Positions 25,286-34,556 of a DNA stretch of 64,000 nt are shown here, one piece after another. The DNA comes from Vibrio sp. SCSIO 43136 (GTDB taxonomy: Bacteria > Pseudomonadota > Gammaproteobacteria > Enterobacterales > Vibrionaceae): positions 310,001 through 374,000 of the forward strand of contig NZ_CP071849.1 in the NCBI RefSeq assembly GCF_023716565.1, given 5' to 3'. Each line of letters opens with the position of its first letter. Within the stretch, counting starts at the first letter, position 1. The position numbers were made by a program, and so were the translations under genes. Below the pieces are notes generated by a model that saw only the letters and a program-made list of their open reading frames with translations, searched no databases and was not told the origin of the DNA.

Positions 25286-26575
25286 ATGGTTTCTCCAATT
25301 TTTGTACTCTACTTCATGATGTTCCTACTGATGGGAGTACCAGTACTTTTTGCACTAGGCCTTTCGCCGATCATTACCTTTTTCCAAAATGATCAAGTGC
25401 TATTCATTAACATGTTGTACCAGCGCCTTTACTCAGGCCTGGATAACTTCCTGCTTCTCGCTCTGCCATTCTTTATGTTGGCGGGTGAGATGATGTCGAG
25501 CGGTGGTATTACACCTCGCATTATTGCTTTTGCGCAAGCTCGCGTTCAGCACCTACGTGGTGGTCTAGGACACGTGGTTGTACTGACTTCTACACTATTT
25601 GGCGCACTAACAGGTTCAGCTGTAGCGGCAACTTCAGCGATCGGCAACATGTTGTTACCTGAGATGACCAAGTACAAATACGACAAGAGCTATTCGGCAG
25701 CACTGACTGCGGCAGCTACCATCATTGGTAACATCATTCCGCCATCAGGCTTGATGCTGTTGTATGCATTTGTCATGAACACCTCGGTCGCTGCGATGTT
25801 TATCGCAGGTATCATCCCAGGCATTATTTTCTGCCTAGGCCTGATGCTGGTTAACCGCTTCCAGATCCGTCATTACCCTGATGTGCAGCCACTGCCTCGC
25901 GCGAGTAAGCTAGAGCGCAGCCAAAGCCTGAAGTTGGCCATCTTGCCTCTACTGACTCCGGTCATCATCCTTGGTGGTATTTACGGCGGTATCTTTACTC
26001 CAACAGAAGCGGCAGCGGTAGCAGTTGCGTACGCCATCTTCCTATCAGTTTACGTTATCAAGGTAACCAATCTGAAAGCGACTTATGCCATCTTCGCTAA
26101 AGTTGCCGTGAACGCAGCAGCGGTACTGATTATCGTAGCAGCGGCGAGTGGTTTTGCATCGGCTATTAGCTTCTCAGGCATCTCTAACATGGTAACTGAG
26201 TTCTTCAACGGAATTACTCGTGACCCACTGATGCTGTTCTTCATCATCAATGTGTTCTTGTTCATCGTTGGCATGTTCCTAGATGCGGGTCCTGCGATCC
26301 TAATCTTCGCACCAATTATTGCGCCAATCATGATCAATGCGGGCGTAGACCCGGTGCACTTTGGCGTGGTGATGTGTATCAACCTATCCATTGGTCTAGC
26401 GACGCCACCTATGGGTCTGGTGCTATTCGTAGCCTCGGGCGTATCGGGAGAGCCGCTACAGAAGATTTCTAAGGCGATCATTCCATTCATCATCATTGAA
26501 TTCTTGATCATCTTCTTAATCTCATTCTTCCCAGAATTGGTGATTGGCCTACCTAAGCTGTTGGGCGTGATGTAG
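25286..26575 (+). CDS. TRAP transporter large permease subunit (DctM type)
   Basis: The 429-aa protein has about 12 membrane helices and family motifs including FMLAGEMMSSGG, LFGALTGSAVAATSAIG, IPPSGLMLLYAF, PTEAAAVAVAYA and ATPPMGLVLFVASG. It forms the sodium-coupled transport channel. Its place between aldolase, receptor and sulfoquinovosidase genes suggests uptake of sulfoquinovose or its glyceryl glycoside. Confidence 0.94.
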   Translation: MVSPIFVLYFMMFLLMGVPVLFALGLSPIITFFQNDQVLFINMLYQRLYSGLDNFLLLALPFFMLAGEMMSSGGITPRIIAFAQARVQHLRGGLGHVVVLTSTLFGALTGSAVAATSAIGNMLLPEMTKYKYDKSYSAALTAAATIIGNIIPPSGLMLLYAFVMNTSVAAMFIAGIIPGIIFCLGLMLVNRFQIRHYPDVQPLPRASKLERSQSLKLAILPLLTPVIILGGIYGGIFTPTEAAAVAVAYAIFLSVYVIKVTNLKATYAIFAKVAVNAAAVLIIVAAASGFASAISFSGISNMVTEFFNGITRDPLMLFFIINVFLFIVGMFLDAGPAILIFAPIIAPIMINAGVDPVHFGVVMCINLSIGLATPPMGLVLFVASGVSGEPLQKISKAIIPFIIIEFLIIFLISFFPELVIGLPKLLGVM

Positions 26576-26629
26576 CACCGATTCAAAAGAAACGTGAAAC
26601 AAAATCTATAAAGATAAAAGGACTATCCA

Positions 26630-27679
26630 ATGAAAAAAACTTTACTGGCTGTTGCTGCCTCGACTCTTCTTGCTTCTGGTATGGCATCTGCTGCGGAGTA
26701 CAAACTAACAGTACCGCACGTATCTAACCTAGAGAGCTACAACCACCAGTCACTATTGGTGTTTAAGAACTTCGTAGAGTCACGCTCTAATGGACAGATC
26801 ACAGTAGATATCTACCCGTCTGGCCAGCTATGTAGTAACGCTAAAGAGTGTATTGCCGGGGTACAAGCAGGCATGTTTGATTACTTCCAAACGACTATCC
26901 CTGAGCTTGCTAACTTCTGGAAACCTGTCGGTGCATTTGACCTGCCATACATGCTACCAAATGACCGTGTTGCTGAGTGTGTTTACGACAACGAGCAATT
27001 CCTAGGTGATGTACGTGGTGAGCTTCTAAAACGTGCACCAAACGTTCGTCTAATGATGGTATCTAACTCAGGTGGTTGGCGTAACATCGCAACAACTAAG
27101 AAGCAGGTGCAATCTCCAGATGATGTGAAAGGTCTGAAACTGCGTACTGTACCTGCGAAGATCCAGCAAGAGCTTGTAAAAGAGCTTGGCGGTTCACCAA
27201 CGCCAATCGCATGGCCTGAAGTGTACACAGCGCTTTCAACAGGCGTAGTAGATGGGACTAAGAACGGCATCGTAGATATCGTACAGAACAAATTCCATGA
27301 GAGCCTAGACTACCTAATCCTAGATGGTCACGCATACATGGGTGGTGCTTGGGTATTCAACGATAAGAAGTTTAAAGGCATGCCAAATGAGCTTAAACAA
27401 GTGCTGATTGATGGCGTTGCGGCTCAGAACCAATACCTACGTGCATATCCTAAGCATAAAGAGTTCACAGCTTACGAAGAGTTCCGTAAAGCTGACGGTA
27501 CTATCTACAACCCAAGTGCTGCTGAAAAAGCGAAGTTCCAAGAGAAAACAGCACCAGTTAAAGAGTACTTCCTAGCGAACTCTGGTTCTGAAGGTAAGCA
27601 ATGGTTAGAGCGCTTCCAGAATGAAATCAAAACTTGTGAGATGAAAATCCAAGCTGACTACGACATTCAATTCAAATAA
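26630..27679 (+). CDS. TRAP transporter periplasmic substrate-binding protein (DctP type)
   Basis: The 349-aa protein has a clear signal peptide (KKTLLAVAASTLLASGMASAA) and the DctP fold: GQITVDIYPSGQL, GGWRNIATTKKQ, and KGLKLRTVPAKIQQELVKEL with the Arg that usually binds the carboxylate, or here possibly a sulfonate. AAAGGA lies upstream. A hairpin at 27702-27722 follows. The ligand is inferred from context as sulfoquinovose or a sulfoquinovosyl glycerol. Confidence 0.93.
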   Translation: MKKTLLAVAASTLLASGMASAAEYKLTVPHVSNLESYNHQSLLVFKNFVESRSNGQITVDIYPSGQLCSNAKECIAGVQAGMFDYFQTTIPELANFWKPVGAFDLPYMLPNDRVAECVYDNEQFLGDVRGELLKRAPNVRLMMVSNSGGWRNIATTKKQVQSPDDVKGLKLRTVPAKIQQELVKELGGSPTPIAWPEVYTALSTGVVDGTKNGIVDIVQNKFHESLDYLILDGHAYMGGAWVFNDKKFKGMPNELKQVLIDGVAAQNQYLRAYPKHKEFTAYEEFRKADGTIYNPSAAEKAKFQEKTAPVKEYFLANSGSEGKQWLERFQNEIKTCEMKIQADYDIQFK

Positions 27680-27701
27680 TTACGAAGTCAACTCACTATT
27701 T

Positions 27702-27722
27702 GGGGCGCTGATTTGGCGCCCC
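27702..27722 (+). terminator. Hairpin after the TRAP operon
   Basis: GGGGCGC (27702-27708) pairs with GCGCCCC (27716-27722), followed by GTTATTTC. It is a probable weak terminator or stabilising hairpin before the sulfoquinovosidase gene. Confidence 0.6.
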
Positions 27723-27793
27723 GTTATTTCTCCCAGTTCCAATAAACCAAGAACAAAATTTTATTCAGCATTCACTGCTGAGAGGTAACTAAG

Positions 27794-29812
27794 ATGGACT
27801 TAATCCGTACTGAAAATGGCTTTACCCTGACCCATAAAGGTCGCCCTGTATTCTCACACTCGGTCGATAAACCGATGCTATTCCTAGGCAAGGGTGATGC
27901 CAACTACGATATGTATCGTGGTAACTTTGATATTACTGATTACGTGACTGAGCGCTTGCCAATGCGCCAATTCACGCTGGAAAGCTTTGAAAAAGAAGGC
28001 GCTCAAAGCTATGTTGTGACTTTCCTATTTGATGGTCAGCCGGTATTGAGCATGATCATCGGTCTAACCGCTGAAAAACGACTCAAAGCTGAGTTTGAAG
28101 CGATTGATAAAAGCTTCAACCGTTTCTGGCTGCGTGTTGATGCCGATGAAAATGAACGAGTGTATGGCTGTGGTGAACAGCTAACTTACTTCAACCTACG
28201 TGGCAAAAACTTCCCACTTTGGTCATCTGAACCAGGCGTAGGCCGTAACAAAAACAGCTACGTGACATGGCAAGCAGACGTAAAAGACAAAGCGGGCGGT
28301 GATTACTACAACACTAACTACCCACAACCAACGTACGTTTCTGATAAGAAGTACTTCTGTCACCTAGAAACAACAGCTTACGCAGATTTTGATTTCACCA
28401 ATGCTGACTTCCATGAGCTACAAGCTTGGGATATCCCGCAATACTTGCTGCTTGATGCTGAGCCCGATTTCCTTTCTCTGATGACTAACATCACCGATCT
28501 GTTCGGTCGTCAGCCTAAACTTCCTGATTGGGTGCATGACGGTATCATCCTTGGCATCCAAGGTGGTACGCAAATCACCCTTGATAAGATTGAAGCGGCT
28601 CGTAAAGCCGGTGTTAAGGTCGCTGGTGCTTGGTGTCAGGACTGGCAAGGCATCAAAATGACCTCGTTTGGTAAGCGCCTGCAGTGGGATTGGCAGTGGA
28701 ACAAAGAGCTATACCCAGAGTTGGACAGCAAGATCCATGAGATGAAAGCAGATGGTATTCGTTTCCTAGGTTACATTAACCCATACGTGTTGGAAGACTT
28801 CCCGCTGTACAAAATCGCTCAGGAAAAAGGTTACCTAGCGACTAAGGAAGACGGCTCCAAATACGTTGTCGATTTTGGTGAGTTTTACTGTGGCGTGGTG
28901 GATTTCACTAACCCAGAAGCGTGTGAATGGTATAAAGACGTTATCAAGACCAACATGATCGATTTCGGTCTTGATGGTTGGATGGGTGACTTTGGTGAGT
29001 ACTTACCAACAGATTGCTCATTGAGTAATGGTGTTAGTGCGGAAATTGAGCATAACAAATGGCCTTACCGTTGGGCGAAGGTTCAGCATGAGGCGATTGA
29101 AGAAGCAGGCAAAACGGACGATATTCTTTTCTTCATGCGTGCTGGTGGCACGGGGATTCAAGGCTACTGTCACACGCTATGGGGCGGTGATCAGCTAGTA
29201 GATTGGTGTATTGATGATGGTCTAGCATCGGTTATCCCTGCGGCATTATCGTCTGGCATGATGGGCAATGGTATCCACCATTCAGATATCGGTGGTTACA
29301 CGACTCTTCACGGTTGCAAGCGTCCTAAAGAGCTATTCCAACGTTGGGCTGAGATGAACGCGTTCACACCAATTATGCGTAGCCACGAAGGTAACCGCCC
29401 AGGGGATAACCATCAGTTTGATACTGATATGGATACCCTGACGCATCTGGCGAAGATGACTCGTATCTTCACCCACCTAAAGCCTTACACTAAGGCGGCA
29501 GTGGCATTAAATGCAGAGAAAGGTATCCCGGTACAACGTCCATTGTTCATGCACTATGAAGACGATGCAGAGAGTTATGAGATCAAGTTCCAGTATCTGC
29601 TAGGACGTGATTTGCTTGTGGCTCCGGTTTACAACGAAGGTGAAGTGAACAAACGTCTTTACCTACCAGAAGACACTTGGGTACACGCTTGGACAGGTGA
29701 AGTCTACCAAGGTGGTTGGGTTGAGGTGGATGCACCAATCGGTGAGCCAGCAGTGTTCTATCGTGCCGACAGCGAAGACAAAGCGTTATTTGAAGGATTA
29801 CGCACCTTGTAA
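27794..29812 (+). CDS. yihQ: Sulfoquinovosidase (YihQ-like, GH31)
   Basis: The 672-aa GH31 glycosidase is clearly orthologous to E. coli YihQ. It cleaves alpha-sulfoquinovosides, such as those from the plant and algal sulfolipid, to free sulfoquinovose. The sulfonate-recognition Arg-x-x-Trp pair lies in SFGKRLQWDW, matching Arg301/Trp304 of E. coli. The catalytic Asp nucleophile lies in GWMGDFGEYLPTD and the acid/base Asp in GGDQLVDW. No signal peptide is present, so it acts in the cytoplasm on imported glycosides. GAGAGG precedes the ATG. Confidence 0.96.
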   Translation: MDLIRTENGFTLTHKGRPVFSHSVDKPMLFLGKGDANYDMYRGNFDITDYVTERLPMRQFTLESFEKEGAQSYVVTFLFDGQPVLSMIIGLTAEKRLKAEFEAIDKSFNRFWLRVDADENERVYGCGEQLTYFNLRGKNFPLWSSEPGVGRNKNSYVTWQADVKDKAGGDYYNTNYPQPTYVSDKKYFCHLETTAYADFDFTNADFHELQAWDIPQYLLLDAEPDFLSLMTNITDLFGRQPKLPDWVHDGIILGIQGGTQITLDKIEAARKAGVKVAGAWCQDWQGIKMTSFGKRLQWDWQWNKELYPELDSKIHEMKADGIRFLGYINPYVLEDFPLYKIAQEKGYLATKEDGSKYVVDFGEFYCGVVDFTNPEACEWYKDVIKTNMIDFGLDGWMGDFGEYLPTDCSLSNGVSAEIEHNKWPYRWAKVQHEAIEEAGKTDDILFFMRAGGTGIQGYCHTLWGGDQLVDWCIDDGLASVIPAALSSGMMGNGIHHSDIGGYTTLHGCKRPKELFQRWAEMNAFTPIMRSHEGNRPGDNHQFDTDMDTLTHLAKMTRIFTHLKPYTKAAVALNAEKGIPVQRPLFMHYEDDAESYEIKFQYLLGRDLLVAPVYNEGEVNKRLYLPEDTWVHAWTGEVYQGGWVEVDAPIGEPAVFYRADSEDKALFEGLRTL

Positions 29813-29842
29813 TCTATTTCAAATAGAGCTAACAAAATTAAG

Positions 29843-29870
29843 CCAGCGGGTCACCTTGCTGGTTTTTTTT
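29843..29870 (+). terminator. Rho-independent terminator after yihQ
   Basis: CCAGC (29843-29847) pairs with GCTGG (29858-29862), followed by eight T residues. It marks the end of the sulfoquinovose genes. Confidence 0.85.
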
Positions 29871-29910
29871 GTTTTTTAAACAAAAGTTGAACAAATTCCA
29901 CTCACTTGGC

Positions 29911-29957
29911 TTGATCTTAGTCACATTGCTCGGTATAGTTGCGACATCTGTCACAAA
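29911..29957 (+). promoter_or_regulatory. Sigma70 promoter with CTGTCACA element before the 47-aa gene
   Basis: TTGATC (29911-29916) and TATAGT (29934-29939) are 17 bp apart. CTGTCACA (29950-29957), followed by AAAACAACAAAA, lies just after the predicted start of transcription and matches elements before yihU and yihS. Confidence 0.65.
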
Positions 29958-29977
29958 AACAACAAAAGGCAACAAAA

Positions 29978-30121
29978 ATGAACCAAGCAACGACTGTTCA
30001 ACTAAACACATCACTACCAATCAACAAAATCAAAGCTATTGCTGATGAAGCAATTTCTCTAGCTAAAATGGCTGCACTTGTTGCGCTTCCTCTGCTAGCA
30101 CTCGCACTATTCTGGGCGTAA
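29978..30121 (+). CDS. 47-aa single-pass membrane protein, unknown function
   Basis: The small protein starts at an ATG with AAAGG eight bases upstream. Residues 1-28 are polar (MNQATTVQLNTSLPINKIKA, then IADEAISLA) and residues 29-46 form one hydrophobic helix ending at the C-terminus (AKMAALVALPLLALALFWA). It has its own good promoter and a possible cluster operator, which supports a real gene. I do not recognise a family. It could modulate a membrane transporter such as the TRAP permease, but that is speculation. Confidence 0.65.
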   Translation: MNQATTVQLNTSLPINKIKAIADEAISLAKMAALVALPLLALALFWA

Positions 30122-30309
30122 TAAATAGTCGATAAAACCCAGGCGCAACTCCCAGCTGAGCATCACGATCACGGAATATCGTTGATGGCCGCTGGTGGTT
30201 TATTCTTCGAGTATTTTCCCACCAGACTAACCAATACTTGCTTTCAATCATCGCTATGACATAATCCGCCACCTTCGTGCGAGTAACAAGTTGATGGAGA
30301 GGCAAGCGG

Positions 30310-31377
30310 ATGTTTAAAAGGGTTCTGAAAGCACTGTTTAAGTCGTTTTCAAATAGCAATAAAACCCCAACTGAAGTAGTCTCTGCCCAAGCCCAACACC
30401 CAGTAAAAGCAGAAAACCAACCACAAACGGTTACCCTCAAGAACAATACGCCAATCAGCGCTCATGCCGCAGACTTCCTTGGCTATCTGTTCGGTGAATC
30501 TGAGCTTCATACCGATACTGACCCATTCAGTGATTTCGTCGCCGCTCGTGTCGAGCGATTATTGCTATCTCCTAAAGCGCTTTTAAATGAGTTACCCGTG
30601 ATGCCAGCGTCAGTGACAACATTATTGGCGGAGCTGCAAAGTGACGACTTTGATGTCGATAAGCTGCTTAAAGTGATAGAGCACGAACCGAGTATGGCCG
30701 CCGATGTGATCAAGCTTGCCAACAGTGCCCGTTACCGCCGTAGCGAAAAAGAAGTCACCGATCTGAAAACTGCGTTTATGAACATGGGATCACAAGGCTT
30801 GATAGAGGGAGTGATTAACACTTACCTCAAGAACTTCGCACCAAGAACCAACATTTACTGGCGACAGTTTGGAGAAAAGATTTGGCAACATAGCTTAGAT
30901 ACCGCTGTGTATTCCAAAACCTTGCTTAAAGCGACTGATGCTCAGGAAGATGAAGCCACGGCGTATTTCGTGGGTCTCATCCGCAATCTAGGCAATATGA
31001 TCATCTTCCAAGTGATGGTGGAAGCTTTCGCCCACGTTGATCCGTCGGTTCCGCCAAACTCAATGGCGTTTAAACGTCTGATCAATGCTTATGCAATCAA
31101 GTTAACTTACACCTTAGCCAAGTTTTGGGAAATGCCGACAGCAGTGCTCAATGCGATTGGCTTTCAAGCGTCCTCGAAATTTGAAGCAACAGCCTTATCA
31201 AGCGCAGTTCGTGAAGCTAACTATCTAAATGAGCTTAAATGCTTGCTGACCTCTGAGCTAATTGATGCCGCAGAATACGAGTTGCGTTGTCGCGCATTTT
31301 TGCGCTCTGCTCAGGCACAACAGATAGCTCTCGAGGTGATGCAGGTATTCACCTCTCAAGATCAGAGTGGTAATTAA
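30310..31377 (+). CDS. HDOD domain protein
   Basis: The 355-aa cytoplasmic protein has a basic, low-complexity N-terminus (about 1-90) and an HDOD domain (about 95-300: LLNELPVMPASVTTLLAEL, EHEPSMAADVIKLANSA, AFMNMGSQGL, YFVGLIRNLGNMIIF). HDOD domains lack catalytic HD residues and act in signalling, often with c-di-GMP proteins. GGAGAGG precedes the ATG. Its stop codon overlaps the convergent GGDEF/EAL gene by 4 bp. Confidence 0.88.
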   Translation: MFKRVLKALFKSFSNSNKTPTEVVSAQAQHPVKAENQPQTVTLKNNTPISAHAADFLGYLFGESELHTDTDPFSDFVAARVERLLLSPKALLNELPVMPASVTTLLAELQSDDFDVDKLLKVIEHEPSMAADVIKLANSARYRRSEKEVTDLKTAFMNMGSQGLIEGVINTYLKNFAPRTNIYWRQFGEKIWQHSLDTAVYSKTLLKATDAQEDEATAYFVGLIRNLGNMIIFQVMVEAFAHVDPSVPPNSMAFKRLINAYAIKLTYTLAKFWEMPTAVLNAIGFQASSKFEATALSSAVREANYLNELKCLLTSELIDAAEYELRCRAFLRSAQAQQIALEVMQVFTSQDQSGN

Positions 31378-34148
31378 GAGTGCTCCCATAATTGCGCTTC
31401 ATCGGAAATGGAGTTGATAGGAGCGCAGGTTAAACTTTTGTTTTTTAGCCACTTGGCTTCGAAATCATGAGCTTTCAAGGGTTTATCAAACAAGTAACCT
31501 TGTGCACAACAACAGCCCAAGCTCTTAAGGCTATCTAACTGCCAGCGTTCTTCCACCCCTTCAGCCACCACTTTTAAATCTAGGCTTTTCGCCAGTGTAA
31601 TGATGGTTTTCGCCAATGTTTTTGAGTGGCGACTACTTTCTAGTTCAGAAATGTAACTCCTATCGAGCTTGATAATGTCGAATGGATAGGAGTTTAGATA
31701 GCTGAGTGACGAATACCCAGTACCAAAGTCATCTAGATACAATTCGATGCCGAGATCTTTTAGTTGACCAAGCTGTTCTATGATGTCTTCATTTTTGCCA
31801 AGGTAGATGTTCTCGGTGATTTCTAAGCCTATATGTTTACCTTCTACCCCATGTTTGTCTAACGCTGCTTTGACTTGCTCAACAAGATTGGATGTGAAGA
31901 GTTGGGCGGCTGAAATATTAATCGAGACTCGGTGATGCGGCTCAAGCAGATGAGACCATGTCCCCATTTGCTGGCACACTTGTTCAATCACCCAAGCTCC
32001 AATTTCATTGATCTTACCGCTGTGCTCAGCAATAGGGATAAAGATATTAGGAGGTACACTGCCAATGGTGTGACTTTTCCAGCGGATTAACGCTTCAGCA
32101 CCTGCCAGTCTTTGCTGATCGATACAGTAAATCGGCTGGTAGACTAGGGTGAATTCATTGTTCCCAATGGCTTTATTGAGTGCTGATGAGACCAAGAGCT
32201 GGTAGGTACTCTCTTCGAGCATATCTTCGCTAAACAAAATGTAGCTGCTGCTCCTTGAGTTCTTAGCCTTGGATAAGGCTGAACTTGCCGCCTTTAGTAG
32301 TGTTTCTGAGTTATTGCCGTGCTGGGGGGCGATCGCTACTCCAATAGATACAGATAGCTCTAAGCTGTGGTCCTTTACGCATGCCGGCTGTTGGAATATC
32401 TGAGTAATTTTTTTACATAGCGGAGTGATAGAAGCTGGCGATGAAATGGGTAATACGATCGCAAACTCACCACCTGTTAGGCGGTACAATGCATCCTTAT
32501 CAAACGTTTGACTAAGTTTATCTGCCACTGTTTTAAGTGTTTCATCACCCACTTTTAAACCAAGAGTATCGTTGATCAAACGCAAGTCAGATAGATCGAG
32601 CAAAGCGATCATAAATTTGGCAGAATCCACATCGTTTTGGTTCAGATTATGCTCTATGGCCGCATCAATGGCTTGTCGGTTACCAAGCCCGGTTAGAAGA
32701 TCCATATTGAGCATAGAGATCAGTTTAGACTCATTGGCTTTCTTTTCCGTGATGTCTCTGATAATAGAAAGAATGACCATTTCAGAGTTGAACTTCATGT
32801 ACTTAGTACCAATTTCAACGATCTTGTGTACACCCGAACGAGTGACGAACTCTTTTTCGACGTGTGTTTGGCTAAAATCTATATAGTCACCATCTTTATC
32901 TGAATAAATGTTGGATAAAGAGAGATTGGCAAGCTCATCAGACTTATATTCTAAGAAGTTACAAGCCATATCATTAGCAGCAATGATTCTTTGCGACTCT
33001 ACGCTCGATAGCAATATTGGATCACTCGCATTCTCTAAGAGGTTTATATAATCTCTTTTTTGTCTTCGAATTTTATTTATTAGGCGATAAAAGAGAAACG
33101 TTATAAACAACGTCACCGAAATGATACAAAAAGCGAAGATAATAAATGCGTCGCGAGTTTGATTATAGGCAATATAGGCTTCGTCGTAGTCCAATTCGGT
33201 CGCTAAACCGAACTCATGTATAGGGTCCCATAACCAAGCGCCAACCACCGTAGTCCCCCGATAGTCTACATACCCTTCAATGTTGTAATTGGACTGGCCC
33301 GACAACGCACTTTGCGCCATGACAGTGAGTTCAGGCTTTCCATTGGACACCAGTGTTGGGATCTTGATTTGTGTGGTAAATATGCTCGATTCATTATCCG
33401 CTAAGATTTTACGTTGCTTAAGTTCATCTTCGAAGCGGCTATCTGAGATCATCACACCATGTTCATCAAATAGGTAAGTCTCTCCAGTTCGTCCAATCTG
33501 ACTGCGGTTGAGTATTTTTTGTAGCTTTTCAATCGGATCTAGGCGTAGGGTCAATAGGGCAATGATTTTGCCATCGAAATCTCTGATAGGGCTTGCGACA
33601 AACATGGTCGGGTAGTTTTCAATCAGTTGTCCCTCTTTATTTGGAAGGGGCACATCAGATTTTTGTGGCAGCGTAGTGAGAGTCTCTCCCTGCCACGCCC
33701 GGTCAAGGAACCCTTTTTGGCTAGCAAGCAGATTTATAGTGCCAATATTACTGTTTCTGGTAGATGCGAGGCTGATATTGTTTTTGTCGAGAATAAAAAA
33801 GCCACGCATCTCATGGGTTTGAAGGATTGGAGCAAGCAACTTCCGTAAGCTCGTTTGTGCATCTGAGTTGACTAATGCTTCTTGCGTATTGGGAGTGGAT
33901 AGTAATTCACGAGTCTGGCTGACGATTACTGGATTGCTGGCAAGGATATTGGCATGGTCTTCATTTTCTTGAGCCCATAGGTGGATGGCTTGGTATGTGG
34001 TGCTGCTGACTGCCCGAAGCGATTCGGCGAGGCTATCGGTGAAGCTATTTTTGATCACGCTTAACGTCAATGAGGCAGCAATGAGTGTAATAGCAATTGT
34101 CGCTATCATTGTGCCAAATAGGTATCTAAGTTTGTGTTTGGAGAGCAC
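31374..34148 (-). CDS. Cache-PAS-GGDEF-EAL membrane protein, probable c-di-GMP phosphodiesterase
   Basis: The 924-aa protein has an N-terminal membrane helix (about 10-32), a periplasmic double-Cache sensor (about 40-325), a second helix (IIFAFCIISVTLFITFLFY), PAS (about 360-480), GGDEF (about 490-650) and EAL (about 665-905). The active-site loop reads RLTGGEF instead of RLGGDEF, so cyclase activity is doubtful. EAL residues are intact (AEALIRW, EITEN, DDFGTGYSSL, DIIKLDR), predicting c-di-GMP hydrolysis. The start is GTG with AAGGA six bases upstream. Confidence 0.9.
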   Translation of the reverse strand: MLSKHKLRYLFGTMIATIAITLIAASLTLSVIKNSFTDSLAESLRAVSSTTYQAIHLWAQENEDHANILASNPVIVSQTRELLSTPNTQEALVNSDAQTSLRKLLAPILQTHEMRGFFILDKNNISLASTRNSNIGTINLLASQKGFLDRAWQGETLTTLPQKSDVPLPNKEGQLIENYPTMFVASPIRDFDGKIIALLTLRLDPIEKLQKILNRSQIGRTGETYLFDEHGVMISDSRFEDELKQRKILADNESSIFTTQIKIPTLVSNGKPELTVMAQSALSGQSNYNIEGYVDYRGTTVVGAWLWDPIHEFGLATELDYDEAYIAYNQTRDAFIIFAFCIISVTLFITFLFYRLINKIRRQKRDYINLLENASDPILLSSVESQRIIAANDMACNFLEYKSDELANLSLSNIYSDKDGDYIDFSQTHVEKEFVTRSGVHKIVEIGTKYMKFNSEMVILSIIRDITEKKANESKLISMLNMDLLTGLGNRQAIDAAIEHNLNQNDVDSAKFMIALLDLSDLRLINDTLGLKVGDETLKTVADKLSQTFDKDALYRLTGGEFAIVLPISSPASITPLCKKITQIFQQPACVKDHSLELSVSIGVAIAPQHGNNSETLLKAASSALSKAKNSRSSSYILFSEDMLEESTYQLLVSSALNKAIGNNEFTLVYQPIYCIDQQRLAGAEALIRWKSHTIGSVPPNIFIPIAEHSGKINEIGAWVIEQVCQQMGTWSHLLEPHHRVSINISAAQLFTSNLVEQVKAALDKHGVEGKHIGLEITENIYLGKNEDIIEQLGQLKDLGIELYLDDFGTGYSSLSYLNSYPFDIIKLDRSYISELESSRHSKTLAKTIITLAKSLDLKVVAEGVEERWQLDSLKSLGCCCAQGYLFDKPLKAHDFEAKWLKNKSLTCAPINSISDEAQLWEHS

Positions 34149-34556
34149 GGTAAGTCCTTGGGGAGAGGCTTTGTATATTAATTTTCGCTAATCTAGTTTT
34201 ATTTGTATCAATCAATGGTTTTTATAGAGTAGCGAGGCTATTTCTTGCCTGTCTGTTATTTTAGTCAGCCCAATATGACGTGTTAAATTTTTTCTACTCA
34301 GCGATAGGAGTTTCATTGTAAAGCTTGCGACATAGCAAGTTTTTTTAATAATTAATCCAATTTAATTATAGACAGCGTACCATTATGTTACGTGTTACAG
34401 AATTCTTATAATTCGTGTTCATTTCTATGTTGCATTGGTAGTCATTTACGAGTGTAGTGCAGTAAGGAAAGTACAACTGAAGCTATACGAAAACGTATAT
34501 CAGCTATATTTGCATCAGATGTTGCTAAAGCGCAATAACGTGTCAAGGTTAGATAA
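34149..34556. other. 408-bp AT-rich intergenic region with an orphan terminator
   Basis: No coding frame is supported between the divergent GGDEF/EAL and chemoreceptor genes. CTTGC (34324-34328) pairs with GCAAG (34335-34339), followed by seven T residues: a plus-strand terminator with no gene before it. It could end a small RNA or a leader transcript starting around 34200-34280. I did not find a strong promoter for it. Confidence 0.5.
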
